From contig DATMER010000121.1 of NCBI GenBank assembly GCA_035556715.1, forward strand, positions 17,561 to 81,560: DNA of 64,000 bases. The letters run 5' to 3'. Source of the stretch: DATMER01 sp035556715. Lineage in GTDB: Bacteria; Acidobacteriota; Thermoanaerobaculia; Multivoradales; UBA5704. The position numbers and the translations under genes are program-made. A model generated the notes under the pieces. It had not been told where the DNA came from, searched no databases, and saw only the letters and a program-made list of their open reading frames with translations. This document shows positions 32,709-40,891 of the stretch, in pieces. How positions within the stretch are numbered: position 1 is the stretch's first letter; every line of letters begins with the position of its first letter.

Positions 32709-33982
32709 TCCCATCCTCCCTCTCCCCGACCCTCTCCCCCGTACCGGGGGAGAGGGAGATCCTGATCACCGGCCTGGGGACGATCGGCGCCTACGGTAGC
32801 GGTGCCGAGAGCCTTCGGGGGGTCCTGGTCTCGCCGGAGCCTCCCTGGGCGGGGCTGTCCGAGGTCAGCCGCTCGTCCGGCTACCACCTGACCCAGGCGG
32901 CACGGAAGGCCTTTCTCGTGGATGCCTCGCTGCTGAAGGAGTGGATCTCCCCGGGAGAGGCGCGCCGGATGAGCCCGCCCTCCAAGCTCGCCGTGGCCGC
33001 CGCCCGCATGGCGCTCCGCTGCGCCGGGTGGAGCGAGGGGCTGCCGGACGAGCGGACCGGCGTGGTCGTCTCCACCGCCTTCGGCCCGTCCTCCTACTCC
33101 GAGGGGCTGCTCAAGCAGATCCTCCTCGAGGGGCCGGAGTCGGCCTCTCCCACCCTCTTCACCGAGAGCGTGGCCAACGCCGCCGCCGCCCAGATCGCCA
33201 TCGCCTCCCGCGCCCGCGGTCCGAGCGTGACGATCTGCCAGCGGGAGGCCGGAGCGCTCCTGGCCGTGGGCCAGGCCGCGGCCGACGTGGCGTCCGGCCG
33301 GGTGCCGCGCGCCATCGCCGGAACCGTGGACGAGATGACGCCGCTGCTCCACTCCCTGCTCGACCGCTTCGGGACCGTGTCCCGCAACGGCGGCCCTCAG
33401 GGTCTGGAGGTGGCGCGGCCCCTGGATCGCCGCCGCGCCGGGTACCTCGCCGCCGAAGGGGCTACGATGCTCCTGCTGGAGAGCGCCGGGGAGGCGCGGG
33501 AGCGCGGCGCCGTCCCCCTGGCCCGCGTAGCGGCCTGGGGGAGCGCGTTCGATCCGACCGCCCCGGCCGTGGGCTGGGGGACCGGGTACGCCGGGCTCGC
33601 CCGCGCCCTGCGCCGGTCGCTGGAGCGAGCCGGGATATCCTTGGAGAGGATCGACCGGATCGTGACCGGCGCCTCGGGCTCGCGCCCCGGCGACCGGGTG
33701 GAGGCGCTGATGCTGAAAGCGGCTTGGGGAGATATCGTTGTCCTCCCTCCGGTGCTCGCTCCCAAGGCGGTCACCGGCGAGTACGGCGGCGGCTTCCTGG
33801 GTGCCGCGGTGCTGGCCGCGAACGGAGTGTCCTTCGGCCCTACGGCCGGTTTCGAGGAGCCCGACCCCGAGCTGGGGATCGTGCCGCACGACGGCTCGCC
33901 CCTGGCGCCGCCGTCCGCCGTCCTCGTCACCAGCACGGCCGCCGGAGGCGCGGTCTCGTGGGTGGTCCTGGAAGCGCCATGA
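32705..33982 (+). CDS. Ketosynthase-like chain-length factor without active-site Cys
   Basis: The protein has 425 aa if it starts at the TTG at 32705, which overlaps the KS stop. The thiolase fold is clear (EILITGLGTIGAYGSG, TLFTESVANAAAAQIAIAS, AEGATMLLLESAGE). The Cys position, however, falls in VTICQREAGALLAV, with no Cys-Ser-Ser-Gly, and the two catalytic His motifs are not conserved. This matches KS-beta/chain-length-factor proteins that form heterodimers with the active KS. The first about 18 codons are read through a REP-like repeat, so the true start may lie further in (no ATG or GTG is available near LITGLG). Confidence 0.8.
   Translation: MIPSSLSPTLSPVPGEREILITGLGTIGAYGSGAESLRGVLVSPEPPWAGLSEVSRSSGYHLTQAARKAFLVDASLLKEWISPGEARRMSPPSKLAVAAARMALRCAGWSEGLPDERTGVVVSTAFGPSSYSEGLLKQILLEGPESASPTLFTESVANAAAAQIAIASRARGPSVTICQREAGALLAVGQAAADVASGRVPRAIAGTVDEMTPLLHSLLDRFGTVSRNGGPQGLEVARPLDRRRAGYLAAEGATMLLLESAGEARERGAVPLARVAAWGSAFDPTAPAVGWGTGYAGLARALRRSLERAGISLERIDRIVTGASGSRPGDRVEALMLKAAWGDIVVLPPVLAPKAVTGEYGGGFLGAAVLAANGVSFGPTAGFEEPDPELGIVPHDGSPLAPPSAVLVTSTAAGGAVSWVVLEAP
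32708..32760. repeat. REP-like repeat encoding the start of the second ketosynthase
   Basis: CCTCTCCCCGACCCTCTCCC, then CCGTACCGGGGGAGAGGGAG, is the reverse complement of the dispersed repeat seen at 58757 and 25749. It spans the junction of the two ketosynthase genes and is read as coding sequence. Confidence 0.65.
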
Positions 33983-34689
33983 CGCACACCACCGTCGCGG
34001 TCACCGCGATCGCCGCGGTCATCCCTGCCTACCAGGCGGCGCCCACGCTGGGGGCCGTGGTGCGCGGCACGCTCGCGCACCTGCCCGAGGTCCTCGTCAT
34101 TGACGACGGCTCCACGGACGGCACGGCCGAGGAGGCCCGCCGGGCCGGGGCGCGGGTGATCTCCCATCCGGTCAATCTGGGCAAGGGCGCGGCCCTGGCG
34201 ACGGCCTTCCGCGACCTCTTCCCCCGCGGTTTCGACGGCGTGGTCACCCTCGATGCCGACGGCCAGCACCTGCCCGAGGAGATCCCCAAGCTGCTTGCCG
34301 CCGCCGAAGAGGGCGCCCTCGTGCTGGGCGTGCGCGACCACCTGTTCTGCGAGATGAGCGCCGTCCGCCGGTTCAGCAACCGCGTCTCCTCCAAGGCGAT
34401 CTCCCTCGCCGCCGGCCAGCGGCTGACCGACATCCAGACCGGCTTCCGCTTCTACTCCCGGCGGCTGATCGACACCGTCGGCTTCCCCGAGGCGCGCTTC
34501 GAGGCCGAGAGCGCCGTGGTGGTGCGGGCCGCCCGCCGCGGGTTCAAGGTGATCACGGTGCCGGTCCGGCTCGGCTTCGCGGATGGCCGCACGACCAGCC
34601 ACTACCGGCCGCTGCTGGACAGCTTCCGGATCGCCGGCGCCGTGACCCGCGCCCGCTTGGAGATGCGCAAGTGGGCACGGTCCTCGTAA
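33979..34689 (+). CDS. Family 2 glycosyltransferase (dolichyl-phosphate mannose synthase-like)
   Basis: The protein has 236 aa from an ATG overlapping the upstream stop. Motifs are VIPAYQAAPTLG, LVIDDGSTDGTAEEA and VTLDADGQHLPEEIPKL (DxD), with TGFRFYSRRLIDTVGF near the acceptor side. It lacks membrane segments. GT2 enzymes of this type transfer a sugar to a lipid carrier. In aryl-polyene-type clusters a glycosyltransferase modifies the finished chain. It overlaps the ketoreductase gene by 19 nt, so the products are tightly coupled. Confidence 0.9.
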   Translation: MTHTTVAVTAIAAVIPAYQAAPTLGAVVRGTLAHLPEVLVIDDGSTDGTAEEARRAGARVISHPVNLGKGAALATAFRDLFPRGFDGVVTLDADGQHLPEEIPKLLAAAEEGALVLGVRDHLFCEMSAVRRFSNRVSSKAISLAAGQRLTDIQTGFRFYSRRLIDTVGFPEARFEAESAVVVRAARRGFKVITVPVRLGFADGRTTSHYRPLLDSFRIAGAVTRARLEMRKWARSS

Positions 34690-35396
34690 CCGGCGGCAGC
34701 CGCGGCATCGGCCGGGCCGTGGTCGAGGCGCTCGTGGCGGGGACCGCCGATCCCGTGGCCTTCACCTGGAGCTCCTCCGAGGAGGAGGCGCGCGCGGTCG
34801 AGGAAGCCTCCGGGGGGCGCGCCCGCGCCTTCCATCTCGACCTGCTCGACCGCGCCCGGCCGGACGACCTGGTGTCCGAGGTCGAGGAGGCCCTGGGGCC
34901 GGTCGGGGGGCTGGTCAACAACGCGGGTATTCGCCGCGAATCGCTGCTGGCCCTGACCCCGGACGAGGACTGGGACGCGGTCCTCGACGTCAACCTCGGC
35001 GGGCTCTTCCGCTGCTGCCGGGCCGTGCTGCGGGGCATGATGGTCCGGCGCCGCGGCTCGATCGTGAACCTCTCGTCGCTCTCCGCGCTCCACGGCGTGG
35101 CCGGCCAGGCCGCTTATGCCGCGTCCAAGGCAGGCATCCTGGGGCTCACCCGCTCCCTGGCCCGGGAGGTGGGGAAGCGGGGGGTGCGGGTCAACGCGGT
35201 CGTGCCCGGGTTCGTGCCCACGGACCTCACGGCCGGGCTCCCCGAGCCCGCGGTCCAGATGCTGCGGGCCGGCGAGTGCCTGCCCGGCGGCGTCTCCGCG
35301 CAAGGCGTGGCCGCCGCCGTCCTGTTCCTGCTCTCCGAAGGCGCCTCGGCCATCACCGGCCAGGCCCTGGTCGTCGACGCCGGCGCTTCGGCCTAG
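34671..35396 (+). CDS. 3-oxoacyl-ACP reductase (FabG-like SDR)
   Basis: The protein has 241 aa from GTG, inside the end of the glycosyltransferase gene. VLVTGGSRGIGRAVVEAL is the NADP(H) site. The catalytic set is Ser in NLSSLSALHG and Tyr-x3-Lys in AAYAASKAG. VNNAGIRRESLL and VNAVVPGFVPTD are family blocks. It would reduce the beta-keto group after each condensation, the step before the dehydratase. SDR specificity is hard to predict, but its place between the KS pair and MMPL genes supports this role. Confidence 0.9.
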   Translation: MGTVLVTGGSRGIGRAVVEALVAGTADPVAFTWSSSEEEARAVEEASGGRARAFHLDLLDRARPDDLVSEVEEALGPVGGLVNNAGIRRESLLALTPDEDWDAVLDVNLGGLFRCCRAVLRGMMVRRRGSIVNLSSLSALHGVAGQAAYAASKAGILGLTRSLAREVGKRGVRVNAVVPGFVPTDLTAGLPEPAVQMLRAGECLPGGVSAQGVAAAVLFLLSEGASAITGQALVVDAGASA

Positions 35397-35405
35397 ACGG
35401 TCGCC

Positions 35406-37928
35406 ATGCGCGGTCGCCTTGCCTCCCGCCTCACCGAGCCCGTGATCCGGCGCCCCGGCCTGGTGCTCCTGGCGACGCTCGCCCTCACCCTCGCCGCGGC
35501 CGTCCCGGCCCTGCGCTTCCGCGTGGACACCGACCTTGCCGCCCTGCTGCCGGATGGCGCGCCGGGGGCGGACGACTACCGTCTCTTCCTCAACACCTTC
35601 GGCGGCTTCGAGAAGGTCTTCGTGCTGGTGCGCTCCGAGGAGCCGCTCGAGGACCCTGGGCCGCTGGTTGAGGCCGCGGAGGTGCTGGCCGGCGAGATGA
35701 GCCGCAGCCCCGAGGTGGCGGAGGCGCGCTCCGGGATCACCGAGGAGGACGAGAGGTTCTTCCTCACCCACATCGCTCCGCGCATGCCCCTGCTGATGGA
35801 GGGCGATGTCAGAAAGGAGCTGGCCCCGCGCCTGGAGCCGCAGGCGATCCGGGACAGGGTTGCGCTGATGCGCCAGACCCTGCGCGGCCCCGCCGGGTCC
35901 GCCCTGGCGCCGCTCTTCGCTGCCGACCCTCTTGGTCTCTCCGAGGGCCTGATCGGTGCGGCCTCGGCTGCCCTGCCGGTCGATCCGTTGACCGGCGCCT
36001 TCCTCTCCCGCCGGGGGGACGCGGCGCTGGTCGTCCTCACCCCGGCGCGGGCGGAGATCGACCCGGAAGGCGGGCGGGCGCTTCTGGCCGACCTGGAGAA
36101 GGCCTACGCCCGGGCGCGGGAGACCGTCGAGGTTCCTCTGGACATCGTGGCGGTGGGCGGCCCCATCTACGCGGCCCAGGATGAGACCATCCTGCGGGCC
36201 GACCTCACTCGCACGGCGGCCGGGTCCGCGGCGGGTGTGGCCGCGCTCCTCCTGATCGGCTTCGGCGGCGGGTTCATCCCCCTGGTCATCCTGGCCTGCG
36301 TCCTGGCCGGCCTGATTTGGACGGCCGCGATCACCGCGCTCTGGCTGGGCCGGATCACGGTCGTCGGCGTGGGCTTCGCCGCCGCCCTGATTGGAATGGG
36401 GGTCGAGTACGGCATCCACGGCGGCGCGCGCTTCCGCCAACTCATTCACGATGGGCTCTCCGGGGCGGACGCGCTCAGGGAGACCTTCCGCGATCCGGGT
36501 CCGGGGATCGTCTCCTCGGCCCTGACCACCGCGGCCGGGCTCGGCGCGCTGGCCCTCGCCCACTTCCGCCCCCTGCGCGAGGTGGGGCAGGTGCTGACCG
36601 TCGGGGTGCTGGTCACCCTGGTGACCACGGTCACCCTGGGGGCTGCCCTGCTCCTGGTGTTCCCGCAAGGGGTCCGGCTGCGGCGGCAGGCCCTCCTCTG
36701 GCGGCGCTGGGGCTACCCGGCCCTCCGCGGGACGGTCGGCTTTGCGGCTTCGCGGCCGGCCGTCGTTCTGACCGTGGCGGCGCTGCTGACGGCCGTGTCC
36801 GTATGGGGAGCCACGCGGCTCGACCTGAGCACGGACCTGCGCTCGCTGCGGCCCGCGGACCACCCCTCGGCGCGGGCGGAGCGGCTCCTGGTTGAAACGT
36901 TTTCCGTCGGGCTCGACACCTTCAGTGTGGTGGCGCAGGGGAAGACTACGGGAGAGGCCCTGGACCGGGCGGCCGCGGCGCGCCGGATTCTCGAAGAGCG
37001 CCTCGGACCCTCGGCGGAGATCACGTCGCCATCCGACTGGCTCGTCGAGGGCGAGCGGCTCCGGAGACGGCTGGGCGAGCTGCAAACCCTGCCTCTGGAG
37101 CGGGCCGTGGCCGACTTCGAACGCGAGCTGGCCGCGGCCGGGTTCCGGGTGGAGCCCTTCGCCCCGGCGCTTGCAGCTCTCCGGTCCATGGGACGCGGAG
37201 AGGACCTGGGCGCGCCGCCTCCTTCGGAATGGCCGCGCTGGGTGCGCGAGCTGATCCGGCCGACTCCCGAGGGGACGGCGGTGGCCGTCCACGTCCGCGT
37301 TCCCCTCGGTGCTGCCGGCCCCGAGTCCGCGGAAGCCCTGGCCCAGGCACTTGAGCAGGCTTCTCCCGGCCTCGCGCTGGCATCGATTCCGCGGGTCGGC
37401 GCCGAGCTGCGGGGGTTGGCCATCGGGGACCTGCGCCGGTCGAGCGCGGTGGCGTTCGCCCTGGTGGCCCTGGTCGTCATCGTCTCGGTGGGCGGCCGGA
37501 TCGGCGACGCGCTCCTCTCGGGGCTTCCCCTGGCACTGGGCTGCCTCTGGGGCTTCGGGCTCTGGGGGGCGTTCGGAGGGCACGTGGACGTGCTCGCGAT
37601 CTCGACCCTGCCGGTCCTGTTCGGCACGGGAATCGACCTCGGCGTGCACGCGGTTCATGGAGGGAGGCTGCGGCCCGGCGAGGGCATCCGGGGCACGGTC
37701 GAGCGCTCCGGCCTCGCCATGATCCTGATCGCGCTGACGACCGGCATCGGCTTCGGGAGCCTGGGCTCGTCGCGCGTTCCCGGCCTGCAGAACGCCGGGA
37801 TGCTGGTGGCGGTGGGCGTCACGGCCTGCCTGGTCGCGACCTTCCTGGTGCTGCCGGCGCTGGAAGCCTTGTCTCGGGGGCGCCGGATGAGAGAAGATCA
37901 GGGTAGTCATTCCGGAGGAAGCACCTAG
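35406..37928 (+). CDS. MMPL/RND family exporter
   Basis: The protein has 840 aa. It has twelve membrane segments in two halves, each with a large periplasmic loop (about 45-255 and 480-660). GIGVEYGIHGGARFRQL-type (here GMGVEYGIHGG) and GTGIDLGVHAVHGGRL mark the repeated TM4/TM10 regions. MMPL proteins use proton flow to move lipids or polyketides across the inner membrane. Aryl-polyene clusters carry one as the exporter. It begins 9 nt after the ketoreductase gene and is followed by the acyltransferase gene at 4 nt. Confidence 0.93.
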   Translation: MRGRLASRLTEPVIRRPGLVLLATLALTLAAAVPALRFRVDTDLAALLPDGAPGADDYRLFLNTFGGFEKVFVLVRSEEPLEDPGPLVEAAEVLAGEMSRSPEVAEARSGITEEDERFFLTHIAPRMPLLMEGDVRKELAPRLEPQAIRDRVALMRQTLRGPAGSALAPLFAADPLGLSEGLIGAASAALPVDPLTGAFLSRRGDAALVVLTPARAEIDPEGGRALLADLEKAYARARETVEVPLDIVAVGGPIYAAQDETILRADLTRTAAGSAAGVAALLLIGFGGGFIPLVILACVLAGLIWTAAITALWLGRITVVGVGFAAALIGMGVEYGIHGGARFRQLIHDGLSGADALRETFRDPGPGIVSSALTTAAGLGALALAHFRPLREVGQVLTVGVLVTLVTTVTLGAALLLVFPQGVRLRRQALLWRRWGYPALRGTVGFAASRPAVVLTVAALLTAVSVWGATRLDLSTDLRSLRPADHPSARAERLLVETFSVGLDTFSVVAQGKTTGEALDRAAAARRILEERLGPSAEITSPSDWLVEGERLRRRLGELQTLPLERAVADFERELAAAGFRVEPFAPALAALRSMGRGEDLGAPPPSEWPRWVRELIRPTPEGTAVAVHVRVPLGAAGPESAEALAQALEQASPGLALASIPRVGAELRGLAIGDLRRSSAVAFALVALVVIVSVGGRIGDALLSGLPLALGCLWGFGLWGAFGGHVDVLAISTLPVLFGTGIDLGVHAVHGGRLRPGEGIRGTVERSGLAMILIALTTGIGFGSLGSSRVPGLQNAGMLVAVGVTACLVATFLVLPALEALSRGRRMREDQGSHSGGST

Positions 37929-37932
37929 CAGC

Positions 37933-38892
37933 ATGAGCCTGGCAGCGACTCGCGAGACGCCCCATATCCCTCCCCATGCCCCGCAGGCGGGCCGGATCCG
38001 GCGGATCCTCGGCCCGTTCTACGTCACGGGCGTGTTCTGGTTCCGCTTCCACCGTTTCGGGGCCAAGGTGATCCCTTCGTGGGCCTTACCCCCGATGACG
38101 TTCCTGTTCGTGGCCTTCTTCTCGACCGTCCTGCGCAATATCCGCGCGGCGGTCGCCTCCAACCTGGAGGCGGTGCTCGGCCCCTGCGGCTGGCTGGAGC
38201 GCCAGTTCCGGATTTTCCGGACGATCTGGACCTTCGCCTGGTGCCTGACCGAGCGCTACGAGCGGCTGGCCACGGACCGCCGCTTCCTGGTCGGAGTCGA
38301 GGGGCTGGACCACTGGCGCGAGCTGAACGCATCGGGCGAGGGATTCATCGTGCTGACGGCACACATTGGCGCCTGGGAGGTGGGCTCGTCGATGCTACCC
38401 TCCTTCCAGGAGGCGCGGCAGGTCCACGTGGTGCGGGAGGCCGAGACCGATCCGCGGGCGCAGCGGTTCATCGCCGATCTGATCCGCAACCGGTCCGACG
38501 ACCGCTACACGACCCACTTCGCCGAGGACCCGCAGCTCGGTGTGGACCTCCTGGACGTCCTGCGCCAGGGCGAGATCGTGGCCTTGCAGGGGGACCGGCC
38601 GCGCAGTGGCGGGAGGACGGCGGCGATCTCCCTCTTTGGCCAGCCCTTCCCGTTGCCGGTGGGTCCCGCGGCGCTGGCCCGGGCGGCCGGCGTGCCGATC
38701 CTGCCGGTCTTCGTCTTCCGCGAGGGCCGCAAGCGCTACCGCTGCTCCCTGCGCGCGCCGATCCGCGTCGTGAGCTCCGGTGACCGCCAGGCGGACATGG
38801 AACAGGCCCTCCAGCGCTTCGCGGCCGAGCTCGAGTCGGCCATCTCCCACCGCCCGCACCAGTGGTTCTGCTTCAGGAAGCTGTGGGGGTAG
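37933..38892 (+). CDS. Lysophospholipid/lipid A-type acyltransferase (HtrB-like)
   Basis: The protein has 319 aa. One N-terminal membrane segment is followed by the LpxL/HtrB domain. TAHIGAWEVGSSML holds the H-x4-E catalytic pair. VALQGDRPRSGGRTAAI and FGQPFPLPVGPAALARAAGV are conserved blocks. Such enzymes move an acyl group from ACP to a lipid or glycolipid at the membrane, which here would anchor the polyene chain. Its 3' end overlaps the convergent dehydratase gene by 20 nt. Confidence 0.9.
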   Translation: MSLAATRETPHIPPHAPQAGRIRRILGPFYVTGVFWFRFHRFGAKVIPSWALPPMTFLFVAFFSTVLRNIRAAVASNLEAVLGPCGWLERQFRIFRTIWTFAWCLTERYERLATDRRFLVGVEGLDHWRELNASGEGFIVLTAHIGAWEVGSSMLPSFQEARQVHVVREAETDPRAQRFIADLIRNRSDDRYTTHFAEDPQLGVDLLDVLRQGEIVALQGDRPRSGGRTAAISLFGQPFPLPVGPAALARAAGVPILPVFVFREGRKRYRCSLRAPIRVVSSGDRQADMEQALQRFAAELESAISHRPHQWFCFRKLWG

Positions 38893-39571
38893 GGTCGATG
38901 TACGTGCTGACCAGCCCCGTCACCAGCTCTCCGACCTTGACCTCGTAGATCGACAGCGGCGGCGCGCTGCCAACGGGCCTTACGGTGACCGGCAGGGGCT
39001 GGCCCGCGGGGAGCCAGGGCGTGCGGAAGCGGGCGTTGCGGATCGCCACCACGTAGCCGATCCTCGGGCCGCCTTCTTCCCGGCCCAGCGCTTCCAGGGC
39101 CGCCGCCGTCTGCGCGCCGGCTTCCAGGCCGACGAAGGCGGGGGCGCGGCCAGCCTCGACGAACGGGTTGTCCTCGGGGATCACCGCGATCGAGGAGGCT
39201 CCTTCGGATGAGGTTTCCAGGAGGGTCTGGATGAGGAGAGCCGGAGGGGCATGAGGGATCAGCAAAGGGAGGGAGGTGGAAGCCGAAGCAGTTTCGATGA
39301 CGGCTTCCTCGCCCTTCCCGATCCTGACCGTTCCGTTGCTCACGACCTCCTCGCCCCTACGAAGCTCGAACCTGACGAGACCGTCCGCCTCCTCCAGGCT
39401 CAGGTCCAGGACAGTCCCGGGGGTGACCGGCTTTCGCAGCTTCAGAGTGCGAACCTCCAGCAGAGGCCGGTTGCCCAGGGCCAGGGCGAGATGGGCGATG
39501 CCGGGGAGGATGGGATGGCCGGGGAAGTGGCCCGCGAAGAAGGGGCTCCCCTCGGGGACCTCGATCCTCAT
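38873..39571 (-). CDS. Fused double hotdog dehydratase (ApeI-like plus ApeP-like)
   Basis: The protein has 232 aa. Residues 1-95 carry FFAGHFPGHPILPGIAHL, the FabZ/ApeI-type block with His15. Residues about 105-232 carry IPHAPPALLIQTLLETSS and FVGLEAGAQTAAALEAL, which resembles ApeP-type dehydratases. In E. coli ApeI and ApeP are separate proteins; here both hotdogs are in one chain. It would remove water from 3-hydroxyacyl-ACP to build the conjugated double bonds. It is coupled to the halogenase-like gene (ATGA) and convergent with the acyltransferase gene. Confidence 0.8.
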   Translation of the reverse strand: MRIEVPEGSPFFAGHFPGHPILPGIAHLALALGNRPLLEVRTLKLRKPVTPGTVLDLSLEEADGLVRFELRRGEEVVSNGTVRIGKGEEAVIETASASTSLPLLIPHAPPALLIQTLLETSSEGASSIAVIPEDNPFVEAGRAPAFVGLEAGAQTAAALEALGREEGGPRIGYVVAIRNARFRTPWLPAGQPLPVTVRPVGSAPPLSIYEVKVGELVTGLVSTYIDPTPTAS

Positions 39572-40854
39572 TCACCGGCCAGCAGGGAGTAGCGCTCGCG
39601 GCGGCGCGCCAGGGGCACGAAGCGGTTGATGAAGGCAATGACGTCCAGCAGCTTCACGCGCCAGCGCACCGCGAACGGCGGCCGTGGAAACACGTACCCG
39701 GCCAGGAGCGCGAGCGTCGCCTCGTACACCCCCAAGGGTCCATCGTTGCTCAGGAAGAGCTCGCGGAAGGAGTGCCGGTAGTAGCGGTCGATCAGCGCGA
39801 AGAAGGCCGACGAGCTCCCGTGCACGAAGCGGATGTAGCGCCGCCGGACCTTTTTCGGGGAGGAGGTCCCCCGCAGCAGGGCGGAGATGCCCCGGGCCGC
39901 CTCGACGGCGCTCATCATCCCCATGCAGACGCCGGTCGAGAAGATCGGGTCGACGAAGACCGCCGCGTCCCCCACGAGGAAATAGCCCGGGCCGGCATAG
40001 GGCGAGCACCGGTAGCTGAAGTCCGCGAGCACGTGGTACCCGGAGGGGCTGTCCGGGTAGACCGCGGCGGTCATCCGCTCCTTGACCGCCGGGCAGCGCT
40101 CGATGGCCCAGGGGAGCATCTGCTCGGGTGGGAGGCCCACCTTCTTCGCCTCGTCGGCGTGCAGGACCACCCCGATGCTGGTCCGCGTCTCGTCCAGGGG
40201 AATCAGCCAGAACCAGCCCTCTTCCGTCATGACGATGACGATGAAGCCGCCTTCGACACCCGGCCTCCGGGCCACGTTTTCGAAGTGGCCGAAGTAGGCG
40301 ACCTTCCGGCGGTGAGGCAGCACTTTCCGGATACCCAGGTGCTTGCCGATCAGCGTCGACTGGCCGCTGGCATCCACCAGATAGCGGGCGGTGACCTCGC
40401 CGGCGTCCGTCACCGCCTCGACGCGCCCGTCCTCCATCCGGAGGATCTTCTTCACGGCGCACTGCTCGCGCACCTCCACGCCGGCCTGGCGGGCGGAATC
40501 GAGGAGCATGGCGTCGAACGGGGCGCGCTCGATGTTGAAGGAGACGGTCTCCCCGCCCGTCAGGATGTCGGTGAACCAGTAGAGCGTCCCCTCGTCCCGG
40601 CCGTGCCCGAGGAGGAACTCCGCGCCGCGCTTCTCGACCTGCGGGACCGTCCGCAGCGCCGGCTCCAGCCCCAGCTCCTTGATCAGGGCCAGGTTGCGCG
40701 GCAGGAACGACTCGCCGATGTGGAACCGGGGGAAGCTCGAGCGCTCCAGGAGCAGGACGCGCCAGCCTTCCCGGGCAAGGACCAGCCCCGCGGTGGCTCC
40801 GGCGGGACCTCCGCCGATGATCAGGGCGTCGTATTGCGTGTCGGTAGGGGTCAT
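39568..40854 (-). CDS. Flavin-dependent halogenase-like monooxygenase
   Basis: The protein has 428 aa. I chose the ATG at 40854 (MTPTDTQYDALIIGGG). GGGPAGATAGLV at 14-25 binds FAD. FPRFHIGESFLP and GWFWLIPLDE (the WxWxIP motif of tryptophan-halogenase-type enzymes), together with FLVGDAAVFVDPIFSTGV, are family blocks. Geranylgeranyl-reductase-like oxidoreductases share several of these, so halogenation is likely but not certain. Xanthomonadins are brominated aryl polyenes, and their clusters include such an enzyme. It is the first gene of a two-gene unit with the dehydratase. Confidence 0.82.
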   Translation of the reverse strand: MTPTDTQYDALIIGGGPAGATAGLVLAREGWRVLLLERSSFPRFHIGESFLPRNLALIKELGLEPALRTVPQVEKRGAEFLLGHGRDEGTLYWFTDILTGGETVSFNIERAPFDAMLLDSARQAGVEVREQCAVKKILRMEDGRVEAVTDAGEVTARYLVDASGQSTLIGKHLGIRKVLPHRRKVAYFGHFENVARRPGVEGGFIVIVMTEEGWFWLIPLDETRTSIGVVLHADEAKKVGLPPEQMLPWAIERCPAVKERMTAAVYPDSPSGYHVLADFSYRCSPYAGPGYFLVGDAAVFVDPIFSTGVCMGMMSAVEAARGISALLRGTSSPKKVRRRYIRFVHGSSSAFFALIDRYYRHSFRELFLSNDGPLGVYEATLALLAGYVFPRPPFAVRWRVKLLDVIAFINRFVPLARRRERYSLLAGE

Positions 40855-40891
40855 GAACTGCCTGGGCAGGAGCTTACCGTAGAATAAGGCC

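Noticed and set aside
34602..37934. 1110-codon minus-strand frame opposite ketoreductase and MMPL genes
   Set aside because: Low-complexity Arg/Gly/Gln-rich translation; the plus strand codes for recognisable SDR and MMPL proteins.
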